A stretch of DNA of 64,000 bases from an uncultured Eubacteriales bacterium. Lineage in GTDB: Bacteria; Bacillota; Clostridia; Oscillospirales; CAG-272. Positions 25,317-31,597 of this stretch are shown piece by piece. Position 1 is the stretch's first letter; every line of letters starts with the position of its first letter. Below the pieces are notes generated by a model. That model was not told the origin of the DNA, ran no database searches, and saw nothing but the letters and a program-made list of their open reading frames with translations. The stretch spans positions 62,001 to 126,000 of the forward strand of contig CAKSER010000001.1 of NCBI GenBank assembly GCA_934447715.1, read 5' to 3'. The translations under genes were made by a program, and so were the position numbers.

Positions 25317-26363
25317 TCAGGAAAAAATTGTTTTTGAAAGCTCCTTTGTATATTTTGTCACGGCTTTGAAGTCCATCGCCCTGCCGTAGATTTTTTCAAG
25401 ACCGAAATGAGCATCTCTTACCTTTTCGAAATCTTTCAGAACGGTTTTTATAAACTCGTTTCTTGTCCGCTCAATCTGCTTCAGGCATGCCTTTGATGAG
25501 CCGAGCCTCGGAGAAGGAATAAAGCGCTCCATGTTAATGATTTTTGTGCTTCTTTCTTTCGTATCGTCATTTTCACCGTTTTTGATTTCAACCATAGCAT
25601 TTGAACCGGGGAAGAAAACAGAGCAGGGTTCGGTTGCGCGGAGGGGATCGCGGCTGACCCACACCTCGACTTGGTTTTCTTTCGCGGATCGAAGCACGGC
25701 GTCGCAAAAGCAGCTGCCGCTTCCATATCTTCCGTCTATATCAAAGCTTATTTCGGAAAGTCTTTTGAATGTGTCAAGCGAGTTGATCCCATGCATGCCG
25801 ACAGATAATGTCTGGCGGAACAGAATGTTTCCCTTTTTTGCTCCGATTCTTTTTACAAGCCTGTCGGCTGCTGCGTTCATTTTTTCTTTGTTTAGATAAT
25901 CCGAAAGGATTTCATTTTCCGCACATTTCAGCCTTCCGAGAAGAGAAAGAGACGAAAAAATCCGCTTGTAGCCTTCTGTCTTGGCTTTGGTAAGCTCGGC
26001 AATCTCCTTCTTGCTTTCAAGAAGCACCTCGCTGTCCCAGAAGCGGCCGAGATCGACAAGCTCATCCCTTATCCCGGGAATTTTCGTATCTTTTGCGTGC
26101 GGAGAAGTTCCGTCCGTTATGCAGATTTTCTTTTTGGGAAACCATAATGCGTCGATCGACCGATGGTCGGATGAGCAGTAAAAAATCTCTGTTTCCTCCG
26201 AACGGCAAAGCGAGAGCTCCTTCATCAAATGCGATTTTCCGGTGCCGGGAGCCCCCTTTACTATGTATATCCGTTCGGCATTTTCAAATACGTCATCGCA
26301 GCAGGAGGTATATCCGCTGCCGGTGGTTGCACCGATAAAAAATTCTTTTGTAGAACAGGACAT
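25317..26363 (-). CDS. P-loop ATPase/nucleotide-kinase-like protein (PRK06851-type)
   Basis: A 348-residue P-loop protein. Walker A GAPGTGKSHLMKEL lies near residue 37 and the N terminus (EFFIGATTGSGYTSCCDDVF) has the layout of a conserved Firmicutes family annotated only as ATPase/nucleotide kinase; the function is unknown. The frame extends to 26438, but the ATG at 26363 has GGAGG 8 bases upstream and was chosen. The ribosome site and start codon sit in an AGGACA/TGTCCT hairpin. It is divergent from the AlaX-like gene with 241 bases between. Confidence 0.8.
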   Translation of the reverse strand: MSCSTKEFFIGATTGSGYTSCCDDVFENAERIYIVKGAPGTGKSHLMKELSLCRSEETEIFYCSSDHRSIDALWFPKKKICITDGTSPHAKDTKIPGIRDELVDLGRFWDSEVLLESKKEIAELTKAKTEGYKRIFSSLSLLGRLKCAENEILSDYLNKEKMNAAADRLVKRIGAKKGNILFRQTLSVGMHGINSLDTFKRLSEISFDIDGRYGSGSCFCDAVLRSAKENQVEVWVSRDPLRATEPCSVFFPGSNAMVEIKNGENDDTKERSTKIINMERFIPSPRLGSSKACLKQIERTRNEFIKTVLKDFEKVRDAHFGLEKIYGRAMDFKAVTKYTKELSKTIFS

Positions 26364-26431
26364 TTCGCTGTCCTCCTGTTTTTTGGGATTTGGTATATAA
26401 TATGTCGAAAAAACAGTTCTGTGAGTTTTTC

Positions 26432-26460
26432 TTGACAAAAGAATCCGGCGGTGCTACCAT
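26432..26460 (+). promoter_or_regulatory. Possible promoter of the AlaX-like gene
   Basis: TTGACA (26432-26437), 17-base spacer, TACCAT (26455-26460). The -10 is poor, so confidence is limited. Confidence 0.4.
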
Positions 26461-26604
26461 AATAAAAGCAAAAAGCAAGCAAAACAAAAACGGATTTTCT
26501 TCCGGCGGCCAGGCTTGTAGGTAAAAGTCCGGTAATCGGCAAAAGATAGCGATATAATTGATTTTAAAAAGGAAGGCAGCAAGGCGTGCTGCCGCTGAAA
26601 TGAA

Positions 26605-27777
26605 ATGATAACAGAAAGAATATTTGATCTTGACGGTGAAAAAAGAGAGTTTCTCGCCGCGGTAATCTCCTGCGACAGGGAAAGCAACGGCAGATATGCC
26701 GTTGTTCTTGACAGAACCGCGTTTTTTTGCGGCGGAGGAGGACAGGAATGCGATACCGGAACCATCGGTTTTGCAAATGTGCTTGAGGTGTGCGAAAAAA
26801 ACGGCGAAATTATTCACTATACCGATGCTCCGGTCGAAAAGGAAATTGTTGTAAAGGGCAGACTCGATTGGGAAAAGCGCTTTCGGAGGATGCAGAACCA
26901 CACCGGGGAGCATATTGTTTCCGGACTTATTCATGAGAAATACGGATTTGAAAATGTCGGCTTTCACATGGGCCATGATGACGTGACAGCCGATTTTGAC
27001 GGCGTTCTTACCGAGGAGCAGCTGAGGGAAATCGAAATTCTGGCTAACCGGATAGTGTACGAAAACCGGACGGTTTCTGCCGAATACCCATCGGAGGAGC
27101 GTCTTGCCGCTCTTAAGTACAGGTGCAAATCCGAGCTTAAGGGAAGGGTCAGGATTGTGACGATCGAGGGCTGCGACAGATGTGCCTGCTGCGCGCCGCA
27201 TGTCGCACTTACGGGTGAAATCGGAATTATTCACCTTCTCGGATTTATACACTATAAGGGCGGAATCCGCATCCATATGCTTTGCGGACTGGATGCAATA
27301 GACAGGATCAAAAAGGACTGTGCCGATATGAAAAGGATATCATCGTCTCTTTCGGCAAAGATAAACGAACTGCCTGATGCGGTAAGCAGACTGCAGCAGA
27401 ACGAAAGCAAGCTGAAAAAGGAGATAAGCGAGCTGAAGAAAGCCGTGGCAGATTCAAAAATCGAGCTGTTAAGGCAAAGCGGTGAGGATGTTTTTCTTGT
27501 AGAAAACAGCCTTGACTTTGCGGATTTGCAGAGGGTGGTGTCCGAGACGGCAGAGGCAACCGGAAAACTTTGTATGGCAATTACCGGAAGCGATGACGAG
27601 GGCTATAAATATGTGATTTCCTCAAAAAGCCGAAATATGAAGGATGTTTCGAGGACTATTAATGAAACGCTAGGCGGCAAGGGCGGAGGAAATCAGAGAA
27701 TGGCGCAGGGCGCGGTAAAAGCGAAAGAAACAGAGATCAGAAGGCTTTTTAATTATCTGAAAAATCAGGATTCATAA
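26605..27777 (+). CDS. Alanyl-tRNA editing protein, AlaX-like with DHHA1 tail
   Basis: A free-standing relative of the AlaRS editing and C-terminal domains, 390 residues, expected to deacylate Ser- or Gly-mischarged tRNA-Ala. Zinc ligands are visible as HTGEH (about residues 99-103) and C..CAPH (about 195-199), with a glycine-rich beta barrel before them (FFCGGGGQECDTGTIG). A coiled coil spans about 240-295 and a DHHA1-like end contains GGKGGGNQRMAQGAVKA. The ribosome site is weak (GGAAGG about 30 bases upstream). The housekeeping alaS is also in this window, at 39421. Confidence 0.88.
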   Translation: MITERIFDLDGEKREFLAAVISCDRESNGRYAVVLDRTAFFCGGGGQECDTGTIGFANVLEVCEKNGEIIHYTDAPVEKEIVVKGRLDWEKRFRRMQNHTGEHIVSGLIHEKYGFENVGFHMGHDDVTADFDGVLTEEQLREIEILANRIVYENRTVSAEYPSEERLAALKYRCKSELKGRVRIVTIEGCDRCACCAPHVALTGEIGIIHLLGFIHYKGGIRIHMLCGLDAIDRIKKDCADMKRISSSLSAKINELPDAVSRLQQNESKLKKEISELKKAVADSKIELLRQSGEDVFLVENSLDFADLQRVVSETAEATGKLCMAITGSDDEGYKYVISSKSRNMKDVSRTINETLGGKGGGNQRMAQGAVKAKETEIRRLFNYLKNQDS

Positions 27778-27858
27778 GTGTGAAATACGGTTTTGCCTGC
27801 GTCTTAAGGGCTTCGGTCTTATATGACAAATATTTTTTAAAAAATGTTGAAAAAGGTG

Positions 27859-27887
27859 TTGACAAACCGTAGGCGCTATGTTATAAT
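27859..27887 (+). promoter_or_regulatory. Promoter of the tRNA cluster
   Basis: TTGACA (27859-27864), 17-base spacer, TATAAT (27882-27887): a perfect strong promoter about 30 bases before tRNA-Val. Confidence 0.9.
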
Positions 27888-27921
27888 ATCATCCGTCGCG
27901 AGGCGAGAGCCAAGCGTAAAT

Positions 27922-27994
27922 GGGAGCTTAGCTCAGCTGGGAGAGCATCTGCCTTACAAGCAGAGGGTCACAGGTTCGATCCCTGTAGTTCCCA
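27922..27994 (+). tRNA. tRNA-Val (anticodon TAC)
   Basis: Full cloverleaf: acceptor GGGAGCT / AGTTCCC, anticodon stem TCTGC/GCAGA with loop CTTACAA, T arm ACAGG-TTCGATC-CCTGT. Discriminator A; the CCA end is not encoded. Confidence 0.97.
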
Positions 27995-27999
27995 TTTGT

Positions 28000-28076
28000 G
28001 GCCCGGTAGTTCAGTTGGTTAGAACGCTAGCCTGTCACGCTAGAGGTCGTGGGTTCGAGTCCCATCCGGGTCGCCA
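28000..28076 (+). tRNA. tRNA-Asp (anticodon GTC)
   Basis: Acceptor GGCCCGG / CCGGGTC, anticodon stem CTAGC/GCTAG with loop CTGTCAC, T arm GTGGG/CCCAT. Discriminator G and an encoded CCA, the only tRNA here that has one. Confidence 0.97.
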
Positions 28077-28105
28077 TTTATCCCTTGCTAAACCGGCATG
28101 GGTTT

Positions 28106-28178
28106 GCCTCTGTAGCTCAGTTGGTAGAGCGGGGGACTGAAAATCCCTATGTCGTTGGTTCAATTCCGACCGGAGGCA
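28106..28178 (+). tRNA. tRNA-Phe (anticodon GAA)
   Basis: Acceptor GCCTCTG / CGGAGGC, anticodon loop CTGAAAA within GGGGA/TCCCT, T arm GTTGG/CCGAC. Discriminator A; no encoded CCA. Confidence 0.96.
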
Positions 28179-28235
28179 TTTGTTTCGGCAAAGCCGGGAC
28201 GATAGAGCTACGGACAACCGGAGCAGTCAAAGGAT

Positions 28236-28308
28236 GCGGATTTAGCTCATTTGGTAGAGCGCGACCTTGCCAAGGTCGAGGTGGCGGGTTCGATCCCCGT
28301 AATCCGCT
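28236..28308 (+). tRNA. tRNA-Gly (anticodon GCC)
   Basis: Acceptor GCGGATT / AATCCGC, anticodon stem GACCT/AGGTC with loop TGCCA inside CTTGCCAAG, T arm GCGGG/CCCGT. Discriminator T; no encoded CCA. Confidence 0.96.
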
Positions 28309-28387
28309 TTAGCTCCCGATTTAATTGGGAGCTTCTTTTTTTCTCAAATCTGCATATAGTTGCATATAATAAAACAGAAATAAATAC

Positions 28388-28458
28388 GGCGCCATAGCCA
28401 AGCGGTAAGGCAGAGGTCTGCAAAACCTTTATCCCCGGTCCGATTCCGGGTGGCGCCT
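28388..28458 (+). tRNA. tRNA-Cys (anticodon GCA)
   Basis: Acceptor GGCGCCA / TGGCGCC, anticodon loop CTGCAAA within GAGGT/ACCTT, T arm CCCGG-TCCGATT-CCGGG. Discriminator T, as expected for Cys; no encoded CCA. Its T arm and 3' end are echoed downstream in inverted and direct copies. Confidence 0.96.
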
Positions 28459-28527
28459 TTAATACAAAAAGCACCCAAACCCGGGTGCTTTTTGTGTTAA
28501 ACCCGAAGGGCGGAATCGGACCGGGGA
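28432..28527. repeat. Inverted copy of the tRNA-Cys T arm
   Basis: The 17 bases 28432-28448 recur as exact reverse complement at 28511-28527, enclosing the cluster terminator. Next to the copy is a perfect 14-base palindrome GGCGGCATGCCGCC (28531-28544). Confidence 0.7.
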
Positions 28528-28561
28528 TTAGGCGGCATGCCGCCGTCCGGGTGGCGCCTTT
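28446..28561 (+). repeat. Direct repeat of the tRNA-Cys 3' end
   Basis: CCGGGTGGCGCCTTT, the last bases of tRNA-Cys (28446-28460), recurs exactly at 28547-28561, 101 bases later. The arrangement resembles the paired ends left by tRNA-targeted insertion or local duplication, but no integrase is nearby. Confidence 0.7.
28459..28496 (+). terminator. Terminator of the tRNA cluster
   Basis: TTAATACAAAAAGCACCC pairs with GGGTGCTTTTTGTGTTAA (one mismatch) around a short loop; T5 lies in the right arm. Confidence 0.85.
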
Positions 28562-28597
28562 GAAAAAAGAGCATTGCAAAAGCAATGCTCTTTTTTC
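28562..28597. terminator. Second, symmetric terminator
   Basis: Perfect 16-bp stem GAAAAAAGAGCATTGC / GCAATGCTCTTTTTTC with an AAAA loop. It works on either strand and marks the left border of the hairpin array. Confidence 0.8.
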
Positions 28598-28599
28598 AA

Positions 28600-28782
28600 C
28601 GAAATAAATCCCTTCGGGATTTGTGAAATGCGCTACGCGCGTGAAATATGCCTTTGGCATGTGAAATGTCTGCGGACGTGGGAGGATTTATTTCATTTCA
28701 CGCTGCGACCGCAGGGAGCAACATTTCACAATTTCGAGCCTGCAAGAAATTATTTCACATCCGGCACAGCCGGATATTTCAC
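28600..28782. repeat. Array of small palindromes joined by GTGAAAT / ATTTCAC
   Basis: Left half: stems AAATCCC-ttc-GGGATTT, GCGC-tac-GCGC, ATGCC-ttt-GGCAT and GTC-tgcg-GAC, joined by exact GTGAAAT at 28623, 28641 and 28661. Right half: stems CTGCG/CGCAG, AATTTC/GAAATT and ATCCGGC-aca-GCCGGAT, joined by ATTTCAC (the reverse complement) at 28695, 28723, 28752 and 28776. The halves point at each other, and GAAATAAATCC (28601) is the reverse complement of GGATTTATTTC (28684). The loop-stem sequences all differ, but the joiner is constant. It is not a CRISPR: units are 10-17 bases and each is self-complementary. Confidence 0.75.
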
Positions 28783-28784
28783 TC

Positions 28785-28813
28785 TTTACATAATGAAAAA
28801 TATATTTTATACT
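28785..28813 (+). promoter_or_regulatory. Promoter of the S23-type pseudogene
   Basis: TTTACA (28785-28790), 17-base spacer, TATACT (28808-28813), followed by the ribosome site AAGGGGGTGA. Confidence 0.6.
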
Positions 28814-28833
28814 AATTGTAAAGGGGGTGATTT

Positions 28834-29178
28834 ATGGCTGAATCAAAATTACGTGAGCTGTCAATGAATTTTGCAGTCGAGGTGTTGAAAATTTGCGACG
28901 GAATAAAAGGTCATTCTTCAATTGTCAACCAAATGTAACGTTCAGCAACCTCTATCGGTGCAAATATTCATGAAGCAAATTATGCACAAAGCAGATCTGA
29001 TTTTGTTGCAAAGCTGCAGATTGCTCTGAAAGAATGCTATGAAACCGAGTACTGGTTAGAATTGTTTGTCAAATCGGGTTTGCTCGGCTGCGAAGCAGCA
29101 AAGAAAGCATGCTCCGATTGTGGGACAATACGCAAGATTTTGATTTCCTCCATCAACACCGCAAGGGGCAGCATGTAA
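28834..29178 (+). pseudogene. Four-helix-bundle protein (S23/IVP family), broken by an in-frame stop
   Basis: A 114-codon frame starting MAESKLRELSMNFAVEVLKI and ending SINTARGSM, with the family signature RSATSIGANIHEANYAQSRS. Codon 35 is TAA (28936-28938), just where the family has a variable residue between NQ-x and RS (SIVNQM-stop-RSATSIG). Everything downstream stays in frame and conserved, so this is a recent single-base lesion, a read error, or a recoded stop. The family is known from intervening sequences of 23S rRNA genes and resembles the Avd accessory protein of diversity-generating retroelements; its function is unknown. Promoter and ribosome site look intact. Confidence 0.8.
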
Positions 29179-29181
29179 CAA

Positions 29182-29195
29182 AATGTCTGCGGACG
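29182..29195. repeat. Outlying copy of an array hairpin
   Basis: AATGTCTGCGGACG here equals 28665-28678 exactly, so one hairpin of the array also sits right after the S23-type gene and may mark the right end of the element. The bases from here to 29343 hold no recognised gene. Confidence 0.6.
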
Positions 29196-29343
29196 CAAAA
29201 TGAAAGTGCAATATAATTAGACGTTGATTATGGATTTGTTTTATAATAAAATTCTCATATGAATAAAATGGGATTTTATGGTATTTTGCAGTCAAAAAGC
29301 CTCGGCTTCACCGCATTTTCATATAAGCTACACATTGTTTTCA

Positions 29344-29372
29344 TTGACTTTTTCGGACAAGTGTGCTATAAT
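29344..29372 (+). promoter_or_regulatory. Promoter of fucO
   Basis: TTGACT (29344-29349), 17-base spacer, TATAAT (29367-29372). Confidence 0.8.
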
Positions 29373-29446
29373 TCAGACAGGCTCGGAAATGTAAAAAGTA
29401 CGAGTAAATATACGAGTGAATAATTGAACTTCAGGAGGTCTTTATC

Positions 29447-30589
29447 ATGGTTAATCGTTTTGTTTTGAATGCCATTTCATATCATGGCAAGGGAGCTATC
29501 AAGGAAATCCCGGGTATTATAGCTGCAAAGGGCTTCAAGAAGGCGTTTATTGCCTCCGACCCCGATCTTATCAAATTCGGTGTTACAAAGAAGGTTACCG
29601 ATCTTCTCGACGAGGCAGGAATGGCTTACGAGGTATACTCTGATATAAAGCCGAATCCTACGATTGAAAATGTAAAATCCGGCGTTGCCGCATATAAGGC
29701 ATCCGGCGCGGATTATATGATAACTATAGGCGGCGGCTCGTCTATGGATACCGGCAAGGCTATAGGTATTATCATCAACAACCCCGAGTTTGCCGATGTA
29801 CGCAGCCTTGAGGGCGTTGCACCGACCAAGAACCGCACAGTCTTCACAATCGCAGTTCCGACAACAGCAGGTACTGCTGCCGAGGTTACTATAAACTATG
29901 TTATTACCGATGTTGAGCGCAAGCGTAAGTTTGTCTGCGTTGATACAAACGATATCCCCGACATTGCAGTAGTCGACCCTGATATGATGTCGACTATGCC
30001 GAAGGGTCTTACAGCCGCTACCGGTATGGACGCTCTTACACATGCAATAGAAGGATATACCACAAAGGCTGCATGGGAGCTTGCCGACTGCCTTAACCTC
30101 GAGGCTATCCGCCTGATCTCGAAGAACCTTCGCGCTGCTGTAAAGAACGAGCCGGAGGGAAGAGAAGGCATGGCTCTCGGACAGTATGTTACCGGTATGG
30201 CATTCTCGAATGTCGGACTCGGTATTGCACACTCGGTTGCACACACTCTCGGCGCTGTATATGATACGCCGCACGGTGTTGCATGCGCAATGATGCTTCC
30301 TATCGTAATGGAGTATAACGCAGATGTCACCGGCGATAAGTTCAAATATATTGCAGAGGCTATGGGCGTTGATACAACCGGTATGAGCGTTGAGGAATAC
30401 AGAAAGGCAGCAATCAATGCCGTTCGTCAGCTCAGCGTTGATGTCGGAATCCCGACAAAGCTCGAAGCAATTAAGGAAGAGGATCTTGACTTCCTTGCAG
30501 AGTCGGCACATGCCGATGCCTGCGCACCCGGAAACCCGAAGGATGCGTCGGTTGAGGATATCAAGGCTCTTATCCGCAAACTTATGTAA
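29447..30589 (+). CDS. fucO: Iron-dependent alcohol dehydrogenase, lactaldehyde reductase-like
   Basis: Group III Fe-dependent alcohol dehydrogenase, 380 residues, very close to FucO by recalled motifs: NNPEFADVRSLEGVAPT, PTTAGTAAEVTINYVITD and KFVCVDTNDIP match E. coli FucO almost residue for residue. It should reduce L-lactaldehyde to propane-1,2-diol with NADH. The NAD loop GGGSSMDTGKAIGI and metal ligands in GMDALTHAIEGY and AHSVAHTLGAVYDTPHG are present. No fucose or rhamnose pathway genes adjoin, so broader aldehyde/alcohol use is possible. Arginine codons are mainly CGC/CGT, unlike most of the window. Strong CAGGAGGTC ribosome site. Confidence 0.9.
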   Translation: MVNRFVLNAISYHGKGAIKEIPGIIAAKGFKKAFIASDPDLIKFGVTKKVTDLLDEAGMAYEVYSDIKPNPTIENVKSGVAAYKASGADYMITIGGGSSMDTGKAIGIIINNPEFADVRSLEGVAPTKNRTVFTIAVPTTAGTAAEVTINYVITDVERKRKFVCVDTNDIPDIAVVDPDMMSTMPKGLTAATGMDALTHAIEGYTTKAAWELADCLNLEAIRLISKNLRAAVKNEPEGREGMALGQYVTGMAFSNVGLGIAHSVAHTLGAVYDTPHGVACAMMLPIVMEYNADVTGDKFKYIAEAMGVDTTGMSVEEYRKAAINAVRQLSVDVGIPTKLEAIKEEDLDFLAESAHADACAPGNPKDASVEDIKALIRKLM

Positions 30590-30613
30590 TCCTGGTCCAA
30601 TTTTAACAGATCA

Positions 30614-30644
30614 AGCCCTCGGGAGATTTATCCCGGGGGCTTTT
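30614..30644 (+). terminator. Terminator of fucO
   Basis: AGCCCTCGGGA / TCCCGGGGGCT (11 bp, one G-U), then TTTT. Confidence 0.85.
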
Positions 30645-30741
30645 GTCATGGTTTTTGCAACCGGTGCAACTGAAATCGGATTATAGAGGCTGAAAGAAAG
30701 CCCGGGAATCCGGAGCTCCGGCAGCATTGTGTTTTAGGTGG

Positions 30742-30770
30742 TTGCAAAGTTGGCAGATTTGTGCTAAAAT
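30742..30770 (+). promoter_or_regulatory. Promoter of the 30882 TetR gene
   Basis: TTGCAA (30742-30747), 17-base spacer, TAAAAT (30765-30770). Confidence 0.55.
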
Positions 30771-30774
30771 ATCC

Positions 30775-30821
30775 ATGCTGCCGCCTATCCGTACTCTGCA
30801 CGGATGCGGATGTTGCAGCAT
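30775..30821. promoter_or_regulatory. Nested dyad at the TetR transcript start
   Basis: ATGCTGC (30775) / GCAGCAT (30821) encloses ATCCGT / ACGGAT. It begins at the expected start of transcription, so it may be an operator or a 5' hairpin. Confidence 0.4.
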
Positions 30822-30881
30822 TAAAAATCAGATTTATGAATTATAAGCTATGAATGTTATGAACAGGAAAGGAAACGCAGT

Positions 30882-31436
30882 ATGTCGCAGGTGACGAAAC
30901 GGGCGCTGGAGCAGTCGCTTAAGAATCTTTTGCTTAAAAAGCCGCTTACAAAGATAACGGTGGCAGATATAACCGATGACTGCGGAATCAACCGCATGAC
31001 CTTCTACTACCATTTTAAAGATATATATGATCTTGTGGAATGGTCCTGCCTTGAGGATGCGAAGCGCGCGCTTGAGGAGAAGAAAACATACGACACATGG
31101 CAGCAGGGGCTTTTACAGATTTTTGAGGCGGTGCAGGAAAACAAGCCGTTTATTTTAAATGTTTACCGCTGTGTGCACAGGGAGCAGGTCGAAAAGTATC
31201 TTCAGCCGCTGGTCGATCAGCTGCTGCTCGGCGTAATTGACGAGGAATCGCAGAATATGACCGTAAGAGCCGAGGACAAGCAGTTTATTGCCCAGATTTA
31301 CGGCTATATGTTTATCGGGCTTATGCTTGACTGGATCAAGGATGACATGCGCGAGGATTCGCATCAGATTGTGGACAAGCTGGCAAGGCTTATAAAGGGC
31401 TCGATGTCGGCGGCTCTTTCAAGATTCAAGCTCTGA
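30882..31436 (+). CDS. TetR/AcrR-family regulator
   Basis: A 184-residue TetR-type repressor. The N-terminal HTH (ITVADITDDCGINRMTFYYHFKDIYDLVEW, residues 27-55) is canonical. The C-terminal ligand domain resembles the TetR_C_8/DhaS-like type, with LDWIKDDMREDSHQIVDKLARLI near the end. It lies directly before the oleate hydratase gene, on the same strand but separated by a strong terminator. Control of that gene by a fatty acid signal is a reasonable guess, not shown. Confidence 0.9.
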   Translation: MSQVTKRALEQSLKNLLLKKPLTKITVADITDDCGINRMTFYYHFKDIYDLVEWSCLEDAKRALEEKKTYDTWQQGLLQIFEAVQENKPFILNVYRCVHREQVEKYLQPLVDQLLLGVIDEESQNMTVRAEDKQFIAQIYGYMFIGLMLDWIKDDMREDSHQIVDKLARLIKGSMSAALSRFKL

Positions 31437-31484
31437 TTTTTTTGACATTTTTGCGGATTTGATAAGTTTTTTTACAGATTTATG

Positions 31485-31517
31485 CCCCGTGATAATATTT
31501 TTATCACGGGGATTTTT
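31485..31517 (+). terminator. Terminator between tetR and ohyA
   Basis: CCCCGTGATAA / TTATCACGGGG (11 bp, 5-base loop), then ATTTTTC. Confidence 0.9.
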
Positions 31518-31524
31518 CTGTTTA

Positions 31525-31552
31525 TTGTAAAAAGTTGTCGTTAGGATATAAT
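31525..31552 (+). promoter_or_regulatory. Promoter of ohyA
   Basis: TTGTAA (31525-31530), 16-base spacer, TATAAT (31547-31552). Leader about 40 bases with CAGGAGG as ribosome site. Confidence 0.65.
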
Positions 31553-31597
31553 AAAGCCATAAAGAAAAAAACATGAAACAATCAGGAGGTTTTCATT

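Noticed and set aside
27844..28312. Open frames across the tRNA cluster
   Set aside because: They run through five clear cloverleaf tRNAs and have no ribosome sites.
28446..28561. attL/attR of an integrated element at tRNA-Cys
   Set aside because: The two 15-base copies are only 101 bases apart with no integrase or cargo between; kept only as a duplication.
28600..28782. CRISPR-like spacing of GTGAAAT/ATTTCAC repeats
   Set aside because: The repeat is only 7 bases, inverts halfway, and each intervening unit is a self-complementary hairpin of 10-17 bases; no cas genes are present.
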